Of a stretch of DNA of 64,000 bases, positions 36,236-47,772 are shown in pieces. The notes under the pieces were generated by a model. The model did no database searches, was not told the origin of the DNA, and was given only the letters and a program-made list of their open reading frames with translations. The DNA lies in contig NC_135356.1 of the NCBI RefSeq assembly GCF_051622035.1, positions 186,001 through 250,000 on the forward strand, in the 5' to 3' direction. The stretch comes from Arctopsyche grandis. Taxonomy: Eukaryota > Arthropoda > Insecta > Trichoptera > Hydropsychidae. The position numbers and the translations under genes were made by a program. Each line of letters begins with the position of its first letter. Within the stretch, counting starts at the first letter, position 1.

Positions 36236-36240
36236 CAAGC

Positions 36241-38361
36241 ATGAATAACAAAGAGGCGGCTCCGTCTTACAACTACAACAATCAACAGATGGGTGTTCCG
36301 AGCTATGGCTTCAACGTTCCGCCCCCGTCTGCGCCCCCGCCGAGCTATGCTCAGGCCGTCGGTGGAGTAGCACCTTCCAGTCCATACGTGCCTCCTCAAC
36401 ACAACGGTAAATATCATGCCGACTTGCGATTCTTCGCCGTACACTACTGCGACTAATCACCAATTGTATAAAAATATATATATATATATATATGTAGCTG
36501 GCGATTTTATTCCTGTTGCGTTTTTTGCTATCGTTTGTCATGTCATTATTCGTGTTTGTTATTTGTTATTACTGAATAATTCTCCAGTAAACATGGTATC
36601 CATTTAATTTTTTTTCCATTTAGATTTAGTTTATTCGACACAAACTAATATATGTAGGAAACCATTGAATGCAACGTTTGGCAAAAGATGAAAATAATAA
36701 ATACTTTTTCGCGCACTGCTGTTTGGGAAACGCCAATATACATACATATGTATATACCTACACATGATCGAGAACATTTAGGGCGAAGACACACTGAGTG
36801 GTAAGTGGCACGAAAACATGCGAAAAAACTGCAGCATATATAATACATGGTTCACAGTCCCAAAAATCACCCCCTGGAGTGTTTCCGGTGATATTTTATC
36901 CTTGTATTTATTCTTGCTTGACAGAGGTCGTTAACGGTGAATCCCATATTGGAAGAAATGTAGGAGAAACTTGTCTGATCTCTGTTGCATATGAATATGC
37001 ATACACGTGCGACCTCCCAAACATACCAACTCTGCACGTGCAACTTCACCCGAATGCGGTTTGGGGAACCCCCCACTGTGAAACGGTCACAGCGGTGAGC
37101 AAAAGGACGTGTCGTGCCCTACCACTCAGTGTGTTTTCGCCCTAATAAGTTTCTTTATTGTAAATTAGCCCATTATTGCAAAACTTGTACTTTCTGTCCA
37201 ACTTTTACATTCATAAGTGATATTCAGACAATTGTGAATTTCAAACGGTTCCGCGACAAATTGCTCACAGACCTTTCACTCAACAACGTTACGCGCACGA
37301 CATTTCACTCGCGCGACAACTCGTTCGTGGACATTACTCTCACAGATAAATCGCCCACAGGACAGTATTATCGTATAAAGAATTTATAATTAACACCAAT
37401 TAAAAAAATTATTGTAACTGAACGAAAATTCTTATTAATACGAAGAATTTATATTTATACTTGGTGATAAAATTTAGATTAAACTGGTTTGTATATATTT
37501 TATTTATTTATCTGTGGTAGGATAGTGTGTTAATTCGTCACGATACGTTTAATTGAGTTTTGGAATGATTCTTGCATAAAAAAATAACGTCTTTGTTCGT
37601 TATTTTAATAATTCCGTAAGCGTAATGTCGCGTTATTTATTTGTCGCGTAGTTATTTGTCCCGTGAGCGATTTATCTGTAAGTGTAACGTCGGTCCTTTT
37701 CTTTTTTTGTTTTTGGTTGCACTTTTATATATGTAAGTAATACTGTCAATACATGTAGAATCCCTATGCATATATACATATACAGGGGATGATATATGTA
37801 CGTACAAGTATTTCATTAATGTAAGAGCTGATGCGCAAGTTGTTTTATTGCTATTTTTTTCGTATATGAATGTAGTTTTGCATAATAGAACTGTTAGTAA
37901 ATGTTATAATGTGAAAGCAAACATATGTATGTGTGTGCGACTCAACTCCAACTCTGTTTGGCAACTGATTGTGTAGATGCGGGTCCAGCTATAGTGACGA
38001 CGGTGGTTCCCGTGGGACCCCAACCTACTCACACCATATGCCCGAGCTGTCACGCCGAAATCGACACGAAAACGAAAACCGAACCGGGAATTATCGCTTA
38101 CATATCCGGTATCGTTATCGCTCTAGTGGGGTGAGTATAAAAGTCATAGTTTAATTGTATTCGATTCACTTGGCACTTCACTAGTACCACTGGCAAGCAA
38201 AGCCAAAGCAAGCGCACGCTTCTATTGTAAAATGCATTGTGACCGTATTTTTCAGATGCTGGTTCGGCTGCTGCCTGATTCCGTGCTGCATCGACGAATG
38301 CATGGACATCCATCACTCCTGTCCCAATTGCAAGGCGTACCTCGGCCGCTTCCGTCGATAA
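36241..38361 (+). CDS. LITAF: LITAF-domain membrane protein (SIMPLE/LITAF family)
   Basis: Three coding exons: 36241-36406, 37977-38130 and 38256-38361, all with GT..AG introns and consistent phase, giving 141 residues. The N-terminus is Pro/Tyr-rich with PSAP (29-32) and PPSY (33-36), the TSG101- and WW-binding motifs known in LITAF. The LITAF domain follows: CPSC (77-80), a hydrophobic stretch at about 93-118 (IIAYISGIVIALVG...) and the C-terminal HHSCPNC (C129, C132). The two CxxC halves form one zinc site, and the hydrophobic part dips into the late endosome/lysosome membrane face. Family members act in endosomal sorting. An acceptor six bases before the ATG (AG at 36234-36235) implies an upstream non-coding exon. 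Intron 1 contains a MITE. Length and domain order are normal for the family. Confidence 0.93.
36781..37142. mobile_element. TA-flanked MITE in LITAF intron 1
   Basis: 362 bp. The left end GGGCGAAGACACACTGAGTG continues GTA; the right end is its complement with one mismatch over 23 bases. TA flanks both ends (36779-36780 and 37143-37144). No transposase. The superfamily is not certain. Confidence 0.75.
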
Positions 38362-39047
38362 AACAAAACATGCTCATTCTCAGGCCGCATGTTCAACGAA
38401 ACGGAACACCAACTTTACTTTACAATTTCCACGAGTGAACAAAACCTATTATGAAACACCACCATCACATACTAAATATTTACTGCTAGAAATTATATAT
38501 ATATATATATATACATATATAGTGTACTTATGTATATAGTGTTATACATATAGAAATTTTTCATGTTTATTTCAAAACCATCGAAACTTCACTGTATCGC
38601 TTATATTTGTATATATGTATGCGAAGTGTGATCAAAAAATTTGCTAAAAAAAACATAAATATTGTAAAACTGGTTTGTGGCCACAATCAGACTCAACTCA
38701 GTAGCTTTGAGTCGGATGTATCTCGTGTCCGACTGTCTTCCGTTCATAATAATTTCAACAAGTCAACTTACATACATAGTTTAGTTTTAACATTTTGAAA
38801 ATGTATGAAACGATCCTCCCTCCGTCCAATAGCACAGTTATAAGAACGACAGCTTTGCCTATTGTATTTTGATCTGATCTTCCATTTGCCTAATTATTTT
38901 GGTTTCCTTCCACCAGACCTTCGGGTATCAGCTCCTCTTCATCCAATACCTTTTTGCCTTAAATCTATTTATAGTAATTTGTGCGATGCAATAAATGGGA
39001 GTAGTTGAAAGAGAAATCGACATATTGTTACCAATAAAGATATACAT
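38362..39047. other. LITAF 3' UTR and spacer
   Basis: Sequence after the LITAF stop. A TA tract is at about 38498-38520. The first clear AATAAA is at 38990-38995, so the mRNA may extend this far, although earlier variant signals are possible. No other gene seen. Confidence 0.4.
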
Positions 39048-39880
39048 AGGAATTGCAATACCGAAAGTACCGAAACCGGTAGTATCGATATTTGAACGAA
39101 AATAAGCCTTTGGTAAAACCGGTATTAAAAAAAGAAATACTGATAGTATCGATTTTTACATATCTCCATGGCTAAAAACTACAAAAACGATATCGAAACA
39201 AATATCGTTAAATATACAATATTCGGCAACATTTTCGCTCTCAAGTTCGCCTATTAACCTATTCAATGTTATTTGAAATAAGATATTTTTTTAAATGACG
39301 GCCTAATTTTCTAATTAGTGTAGTTAAATATACAATATTCGGCAACATTTTCGCTCTCAAGTTCGCAAACCTATTCAATGTTATTTGAAATAAGATATTT
39401 TTTTAAATGACGGCCTAATTTTCTAATTAGTGTAGTTAAATATACAATATTCGGCAACATTTTCGCTCTCAAGTTCGCAAACCTATTCAATTTTATTTGA
39501 AATAAGATATTTTTTAAATGACGGCCTAATTTTCTAATTAGTGTATGGAAAAAAATATATCATTTGTTTTCAACAACAACTAATTCCCCAGCTGATGGTT
39601 GACTCTTCGTTTGCATCTCCAGTGAGAAATGATTGGGCATCAGATAAGCTTAGGTCGGAATTGCAAAAAAAAACTAGTTTCTACGAAACATTATAATCCT
39701 TTCATACTTGAGACGTACCCACTTAACAATTTTGTACCCGAATATCCTGTATTTGAATGTTTGAGCTTGGCGTATTTTTCAATAAACATGAAAGCAGTGC
39801 TCATGATATCGGAAGCAATGTTTTAAATAATAATACCGGTATCGTTCTTGTTTTGAAATTTCGGTATTTTTGCAATCCCT
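39048..39880 (+). mobile_element. Decayed hAT element with internal triplication
   Basis: Ends are AGGAATTGCAATACCGAAA and, read inward from the right, AGGGATTGCAAAAATACCG, typical of BED-finger hAT elements. One frame near 39629-39826 retains a transposase-like tail (ETYPLNNFVPEYPVFECLSL...), interrupted elsewhere. Three tandem copies of a 111-116-bp unit lie at 39207-39545. No clear target duplication. Confidence 0.6.
39207..39545. repeat. Three tandem copies of a 111-116-bp unit
   Basis: Units at 39207-39322, 39323-39434 and 39435-39545 begin GTTAAATATACAATATTCGG and end CTAATTAGTGTA. The first has a few extra bases (CCTATTAA) after AAGTTCG. High identity suggests recent amplification inside the old hAT. 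Confidence 0.9.
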
Positions 39881-42800
39881 AGTTATCATACATTTTTTGA
39901 TCACACTTTGTGCATACACATATGTATTTAAAATTTTCCATTCAATTTGAATAATGTATAAAAAGGTTTATGTCCAAAAGAATTTATGAGCACTCGAATA
40001 TATAATACATATGTATATGAAAAAGCTAAAAAAAATATGGTGCTTGTAAATTTACCTAATTATTTTACAAAAAATATCTAACTTCTGTTTCATTTTACTG
40101 ACGAATGTTTTTGGTCGTTGTGACAATGCGCGTGAATATTAAATACACGCATATTTTTCTATCAATATTTATATACATACATATATTATTAATACATACA
40201 TAGTAGCTGTCATAAATTTAAATATTACGATGCACTCGAATGAAATCCGACACAAACATATACATACATATACGTGTAAGCCTTATAATACCCAAGTGCA
40301 GTTTGACGGATGCATATTATATATTGCATTGTAGATTTCAAATGCATTTTTTTTTTATCTTTTTCTTACCTGCCGTGTCGGCTCTCATTCGATTGTGAAC
40401 TTTTTCGCATTCATTATCCTGTTATCGCCTGTCGTTGAATTTTTAGCATTTTGATTAGAAATAATACCATTATTATGTATAATAATATATATATATATAA
40501 CAAGGGCTCTTAACCTATGGATCGATTAACATTGCTATTCAGTGTGCGTGTGTGTTGAGATTATAACATGTAATAGCAGCTCATCTTTCAGGTATTCTCA
40601 TTTGAAATGAACAAGTTCGGTATTATTGTACTGTGCTGTTAAATCAAATTATATGAAAATAAAATAAAATGGAATAAGAATTTGGCGACATTTTAAAAAT
40701 TTGTTAAATTGATTTGAAACCAAAGTATTACATTTAATGCAATGTTGCCTCAGTTCAATGCATATGAATGTGTAGGTTAAGAGGCCTTGGCGTAGAATAA
40801 GTACCAATCGAGAATTGCAGCAGCTCTTTGCATTTTATTGATTATACATACATATGTAGATTTAGCCTTTTAAAGTTTTGATATTATGTACAACGAAGAA
40901 TATCCTTGTTCGAATAGATGAGAGACCACACGGTGATTGACCGGTGGGATTTTCGAGTTAAATACGCATTAGTACGCGTGTACATATGTATGTTCGCATC
41001 ACGACAGTGCTCTTATTACTAATTGGTAGCAGTATATACATACATATATATGACTTAATGCATATTTTAAACTTTCAAATTTAATTGGCTTTTTTCGATG
41101 TTCGATTTCGTTTTGATTTTTACTGATCCATGCCAATTTGAGATTATTTTAATTCTAAACTAAAATGATATCTAAGAAATATATATCTACATACATGGAT
41201 ATGTTGATGCAATAAAAATGTACAATCAGAATATATGTATATGTGTCAAAATGTATCGCTAGGTGTACAATATTATGATATATATATATATAATTGCTGG
41301 TGAATCTTACAAACACACCTTTACCAAATGTATCGTTTTTGATATGTGCCTTAAAATCATTTCATAGATGATTACGTTTTATTATATTGTACTCAAATTC
41401 TGTTGATTTTTTATGTATATATTGTAGTAGGAATATTGATCGATCTTGTGTCCCAGTTATTTTTTTGTTCAATCTCTTCTTTTGTATATCGTTGAAGAAA
41501 ATGAAGTATAATATTATGTGTATTCATTTAATTTAAGAAATATTAATATAAAACGCTTAATTTTCTCGCTCTGACACTTTTGCTTCAATTAGACACTTTG
41601 GTGTATTGCTAATATTATTGAAATTATTTTTATGTAAAGTGTCAAAAGGAATACTCGAATGTCTCCCAGTATATTTTTGGGAGTACACACTACTTTAATT
41701 TATCTTTCAAAAAAAAAAAAAAATGTCCTTCACATTCCTCCATCGCTTCTTCCATACAAGGGTGGTATACGTATGCCGGTATTTTTTCTATTCTTTCTCT
41801 AAGGGAGTAAAGTTGCATAGATTTAAAGGGTGAATGAAAGTCGAAAAGAATCACGTGTTAAATTTAATTTTAAAATTTTACACCCCCCACACACTATACA
41901 TTAATACATATAATACATAGTTGAGTTACATATGTAATAACTGTTGCATCATGATTCCTTATGGAGCTTATAAATTGTGTGCGTGTGTAATTTTATAACA
42001 ATATATCTTAGCAACTACTATTACAGATTTTATTGAATATATGTATATTTGTCTACTTTTTTAATTGTACGTAAAACAGTGAATGCGTAAAATTTGGAAA
42101 ATGTATACACTTATTAATCGGTGTATTCATATGTACATTTCATGTTTGCAAACAAGCTTAATCTTGGTGTGTAATATTTGATAACGTTGTGTAGTTTGTT
42201 CCTAGTTCTATCACGTTTTTCGTGTCCGGGTTAGGTTAGGAAGCAATGCTTCTAGTACTATTTGATGTGAAATTTATGCAATTTAAATATAAATTGAAGA
42301 GTTTGATTACATACCTTTTTGGATATTTAAATATAAATCAGGTGTATTTCATTGCTTTTGAACAAATTAGTATGTATACATTCATTGAATTGACGCATTT
42401 GCTGTAATACATACATACGTACATATACACATATGTGTATATGTACACAATTTTTGTTTGAATACCTCCATTTATTAATTTAATATTTAAACATTTTTTA
42501 ATACAATCTAATTTGATCATGATTATATACTGTTATTCGTATACATACATATTTATTTAATAAACGTAATTCTTACAAATATATGTTTTTTTATTATGTA
42601 TTTTTAAATCAATAAAATAAATTTGAATCCCTTATCAAAAATTATAAATGATGGACACGAACTACATAATGTATAAGAAATGTGTACATAAAATACTCAA
42701 ATATTCAAATTGAAAGCTTATTCCAAATGTTTGTCAACAAAGAACATTTTGTTTGAATTGGGCTTTTGTTATCATTGAAATGTCTCTATTAGAACGTTGA

Positions 42801-44500
42801 TTGATAGTAATATTGTGTACAAGCTAGGCACTGCTGCTATGTATGATATGTGGGGGATGCTGCACCATTTATAAGATGATGTGTTATAGGGGGGGGAGGG
42901 GAGTGAGATTATGTAATGAATGGTAACAATAGAGTTCTTATTGGAGGGGTCAATTGGTTATACGGAAAAGTGGTCTCGGTCAGCTCCGCCAAGGTAGGTA
43001 GGTTACAATAATGTTAGGTCATTTATTCAGAGGCGCGTGCATTTGCATGGTTCCGCATCGATTGAGCGTCATTCGCATCTGCTTCTGTATAAACTAGCGC
43101 AAGCGTGTCGTTATGATATTGCATTCAAAAATTGTAATGTCTGTTCCGTTGTACCAGGGATTCGTCGGAGAATCTCAAACTTCGGCTCGCGATTTTCAAC
43201 TTTCAACAGCCCACACACACTGCTGATTTCTTCAATTCGAGTGCTCGCCACTATTCGTGGTATAATTATTTGTAATTGAGCGTTATGTGTACATGACTAC
43301 TCACTATAAGAATAAAAAAAAATACACTTATTATATTGATTTACGGTTCGGTGATTATCTATATATGTATGAAAACTCACTAAAATCTGTATAACGGAAC
43401 ATCTGGCAGCAGAAAAGTCCATCATACTAACGATAACTATCATATTAACTAGAACTCGAGTGCCAAATATTCCGTATTCGCGATTTTCATGGCAAAAATT
43501 GTCTTTTGGGCGATCGTGATGTGACTAATAATACAATTACCTGATTTACTGCCGATCCGGCCCTAGATAAGATTCCATTCCACACTAGTGTTGTACCCGA
43601 TGAAATATCATCGCATGGGTGTTGACATATTAAGTTATTAAATAAATAAAAAAAATTAAATGAAGTCTGTTGGTCCTGTATTCGATCCGCATGCGGTCGA
43701 ATTTTTATCAAATATTTACATTTACTTGCTCAATATGAAAAAAACTACCTACATACCTACCTATCTGTATATACATATATATATATATATATATTCTATA
43801 TAAATGACAAAAGATCATACAAGTTTATATAATATTTTACTGTAAAAGCATTGAATTGGTAAATCCTGCTTTTTACAGGTAAATCTTACTACATAGTATA
43901 TAATACAATATAAGTAAAATATACATATACATATGTATATCATTTCACTCATTTATTAAAATTTGAATTAACTTACATATTTCATTTGAAATTTAAATTA
44001 TTTTGTTTTAACATTTTAAATATTTCAATTATTTTAAAATCATAATTAATTCAATTATTTTTAAATTTTAATCTTTTCAATTATTTCAAAATATTAAATA
44101 ATTAAATTATTTAATAGGTACAAGCTCTAAGGCAATATACATATGTAGATATATATTCTTCCGTGTATCACTACTTGGTAAATTGCTCATTTATTCGAGT
44201 TGTATAACTGATGGGTCAATTGTATTATCAAGGCAACCGAATTTTCAGACTATAATAATTTAGATTTTAAATATGTATAATACATACCTATATCTTTAAT
44301 GAGTCCATTGGTAAATAATAGAGACTGGGCTTAAAATAATATACGACACATACGATAGATATTTGATGAGGGCTTTTAGATTTATACATACCTATCTATG
44401 TATGTATGTATGTACAATAGTGTTTGCAGCATATCCAATTGACATGATTGAGTGCAGGAAGCATCATGTTCATATGTATGATATGATAGGACCATCGTCG
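39881..44500. other. Long AT-rich intergenic stretch
   Basis: 4.6 kb without a supported gene. It contains numerous TACATATGTA-type palindromes, TA tracts (about 40484-40498, 41278-41292, 43766-43792), a G-run at about 42890-42903 and a slightly GC-richer patch at 43035-43265. The 80-codon frame in that patch is not recognised. This is ordinary spacer as far as I can see. Confidence 0.5.
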
Positions 44501-44914
44501 AGAAGTATTTGATCGCCGTTGGAGTCGAAAAGGTTAAGTTTGTGTGGAATTTGGAATGGTTGTGTGGAGCAGTGACATCACGGTTGCCCAATTGGGTGAC
44601 CCCGCGTTTGCGACTACTTTATTACGCGTCCAATTTGACTTGTGAGCTGATGATGAGCTCGATGCTAATTACACAATCGGTCCACGCACGAAAGGTTGAC
44701 GATCGCTACGCAAACGAAAACAATATTCCCACAAACGACTTTATCGATACGTTGGTCAGGGTTGACCTGCAAACTGCGGATGTGCATATCTTCTGTAAAC
44801 GTTGCAATTTTTTGCCCTGCACATTGTTTTTGCGCTGAATTTGCATAGAATCGACTGTCTTTGCATGACTGTATTACGATGACCCATATTTGTACATTTT
44901 ACGATTGTGGGAAG
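44501..44914. other. GC-richer island with an orphan 109-codon frame
   Basis: 44509-44838 (plus strand) is open for 109 codons in sequence clearly less AT-rich than its surroundings. The predicted peptide has no motif I recognise. It abuts a Helitron-like copy and may belong to that element or be a relic exon. Listed so that it is not lost; coding status is doubtful. Confidence 0.2.
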
Positions 44915-45190
44915 GCATGCAATTCCCGTTCCCGTTCCCATTTCAAGTGACGTGATTATGTACCAACGAACACATTTCCTTGACTACACAATGGCGCTTC
45001 GAACTTTCGCGTCGGTAAAATCTTAATTACGAATATTATTATTAAGAGGTTTATTCCCGTTTTTTTCACAGTAAGCTTCCCGAACATGCATACAACAAAT
45101 CCTGAAAGTTCCATCGTATTCGGTTGATAGGTTTAGGAGCCTATACGAGACAGACAGACAAATAGACATTCAATTTTATATAAATACGCT
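44915..45190 (-). mobile_element. Helitron-like non-autonomous element, copy A (partial)
   Basis: Shares with 46913-47268 a nearly identical stretch (CACATTTCCTTGACTACACA, GGCGCTTCGAACTTTCGCG, TTACGAATATTATTATTAAG, GGAGCCTATACGAGACAGAC). The left part diverges after GGCATGCAATTCCCG and lacks the CTAGT-type end. It lies antisense to the window. Confidence 0.55.
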
Positions 45191-45993
45191 GCTAGGGAAA
45201 CAATTGCGGTTTATGAAATTCAAATGTGAAATCCAGATAGCTTTTGTGCAAGCTTTCAAATTGTGCGCGATTCTGATTCAATTAATGTCTTGAGTTGGTC
45301 TTTATCAACTGAAGAGGTTCTGTATATGAATTTCTTCATATTTGAGTTTTTCTTAACCCCAGCAGGAAGATTTTGAAATAACCATTGCATCACTAACATT
45401 GTTTCGTTTAGCTTAAGAGCAATTTCTGCTGCTTAACCACCCCTTTTGAATTCATAAAAAAATGGTGTTTCTAAAGAAGGAATGGAAGCAAATTAAAATT
45501 CAATAGTCGATTCAATATTATCGAAACACAGACCGATAATTGCAATTTGTTATACTAAAATGTATGTATACTATGAGTAAAGGGCGGATAGGAAGCGTGC
45601 TTTTTCCAGGAATCGGGGCGTTTTTGGTTTATTTACAAAGCTAGAGTGCAAAAAAAAAGGTTCTTCATAAAATTAGACAAAGCACAGTGAACAATTAACA
45701 ATGAACGTCAATGTGCAAAATGGGCAAAAATGTCCGATATCTAATTATGAGATGCATGAAAGTTGTTGGATAACTTTTTATTGATAATTTTTGAGAGCAT
45801 GTTTCTACTATGCGTAGTCAAGTGATGTGTGCTGAATGGTTAATATTTTCTCGAATTAGTACGGCAAAGGAGATATTAACGGGAAAATAAAGTAATGATA
45901 ATGAATTGATTGAATTAATGGTAGCTAGTTAATGAATGAACAAATAAATGCCTCTATTAAATTACGTTTTCGAATTCTGCGTTGCTATGTATA
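45191..45993. other. Spacer
   Basis: AT-rich. No gene or clear repeat recognised. Confidence 0.4.
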
Positions 45994-46657
45994 CAGGGGC
46001 GGCTCGTGACTTTAAAAAGAGGCGGGGCAGGAGGAAGATAAAGTTGCCCCCCCCCCCCCTACAAATATTTTTTTCCCAAAAATCGAACTTCAGTAGCATA
46101 TTTGACGGAAAATGCCTTCTTTTTAGCAAATTATCGACTTATTCGTTCATTATATGTTCTACAAAAGCAAAAATGTAATTAATTAAAAATATTTAATGAT
46201 AAAAATGAAACAATTGACATATTGTGATTGACGATTTAAAACATTGACGTTGTCGTGTATTTTTCGAATCGTATAGAAAATATAGACGACCGGGCTAGCG
46301 CATTCTGCCCCAAAGAGACCGGTACGTAGCCAATTAAAAGTGACCCTCTGTATACGGAAATACGGATCATTTTTCTCTGCCTCGACTGACTGTGTACACT
46401 CTACACACACTACCATTTGCAAGTGCCAGAGTAGCAGGCAAACCGAAGCTGGCGACCACGGGACCGCGGCAGATAAACGACTGCCTCGAACTGAATTACA
46501 AACCGGTTATACTTACTACGTGGTGAGCGGGATAAAAAAAAACACTTGTTGACTCTTGACAAGTCACTGACAATATACGAAATTAATTTAATTTTTTGGT
46601 TAGGAGAAATGTGTGTAGGGCAGTACTCCGGCTGCCCTCGAAGACAAGGCGCCCCCG
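45994..46657. mobile_element. Probable hAT-like MITE with poly-C tract
   Basis: The left end is CAGGGGCGGCTCGTG, followed by a G-rich and then a poly-C tract (about 46045-46060). The right end, read inward, is CGGGGGCGCCTTGTC. Flanking 8-mers TATGTATA (45986-45993) and TATGTATG (46658-46665) match at seven of eight positions. The ends are only partly alike, so the boundaries are tentative. Confidence 0.4.
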
Positions 46658-46912
46658 TATGTATGGGGAGTGTTGCTGTACGGATCAGAAATGAATATGG
46701 AATAAGGAATATCTTGGGAGAAAGAGGCTCTCTAGGCTCCGGAACATAAGGGATGGGACTCGAACTCGAAAAATTGTTTCGGCTTGTCTAAGATAGGGTA
46801 GAATTCGCACGGGCTATCAATAATGTCTGCCCAAGGTCCGGATACGGATTTAGCACAAAAAGAAGAAGTAAGCTCCCGTGTTTGATTAATCTTATTCCTA
46901 TTTATAAAAGGA

Positions 46913-47268
46913 CTAGCTGAACCCAGCATGCGGTGCAATGCCACAATAACGCATGCAATTCCCATTCCCGTTTCAAATGATGGATGGAGCTCTACTAACG
47001 ACTCTTCAACGCTGTGTCGTCATAAACCAACTGGTAACGTGGTTACCAACGAACACATTTCCTTGACTACACAATGGCGCTTCGAACTTTCGCGTCGGTA
47101 AAATCGTAATTACGAATATTATTATTAAGAGGTTTTATCCGGGTTTTTTTACAGTAAACTTTCCGGACATGCATACAACAAATCCTGAAAGTTCCATCGT
47201 AATCGGTTGATTGGTTTAGGAGCCTATACGAGACAGACAGAAATTCAATTTTATATATATATAGATAT
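46913..47268 (-). mobile_element. Helitron-like non-autonomous element, copy B
   Basis: Read on the minus strand it runs from a TA-rich start, through CTCGTATAGGCTCCTAAACC, to a terminus GCTGGGTTCAGCTAGT at 46913. A CTAG-T end with a short upstream palindrome and no target duplication is Helitron-like. Copy A shares its core; copy C (49581-49928) shares only its ends. Confidence 0.5.
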
Positions 47269-47347
47269 CAAGACTTGAAAAAGGTTAGGCACCCGTGGAT
47301 GCCCATCAGAGGTGGAAGATTTGCCCGCATCGTTAGCGAGCAGGTAT

Positions 47348-47498
47348 CAGTGCCGGCCTTACACCCGATGGCGCTCTAATCTAAAATTTTGAATGGCTTT
47401 TGGCGCTCTAATTTTAAATTTTAAAGCGCCTTAGGCGCATCGTTCGGCGCCCTAACTTATTTGTCGACCCAGCCCCCCCCCCCCCTAAAACCGCACTG
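47348..47498. mobile_element. 151-bp hAT MITE with perfect 8-bp duplication
   Basis: Flanked by GCAGGTAT at 47340-47347 and 47499-47506. Ends CAGTGCCGGCCTTA and, inward from the right, CAGTGCGGTTTTAGG. The interior repeats GGCGCTCTAAT and carries a poly-C tract. Confidence 0.8.
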
Positions 47499-47639
47499 GC
47501 AGGTATGTACATGTGTATTGGTAAATAAAATGAGTTATAATGTAAATGCAGTATTAAAAGTATTTACAATACGTAGCTACATTGACTAGTGTCTTCGTGT
47601 TTGTTGTGATTGAAATGAAGTAAGTGGTAAGAGAACAGT

Positions 47640-47772
47640 TTCGTTCAGTTGGCGTTCGATTGAGCGAGATTGAGGAGATTTCGCCTAGTCGGGGGGGGGG
47701 GGAGGGGTTCAGTGAGTATTTATTAAGAGAAGCCGCCGCGCTGGAGGGGCAGAGCGCGATCGTCTGTTCGCC
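47640..47772 (+). promoter_or_regulatory. Candidate core promoter and 5' UTR of the BRICHOS-like gene
   Basis: An insect initiator match, TTCAGTT (47644-47650), lies about 126 bases upstream of the signal-peptide ATG. There is no TATA box at the expected place. The leader is GC-rich and contains a run of G (about 47691-47702). Start-site placement is inferred from the motif only. Confidence 0.3.
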
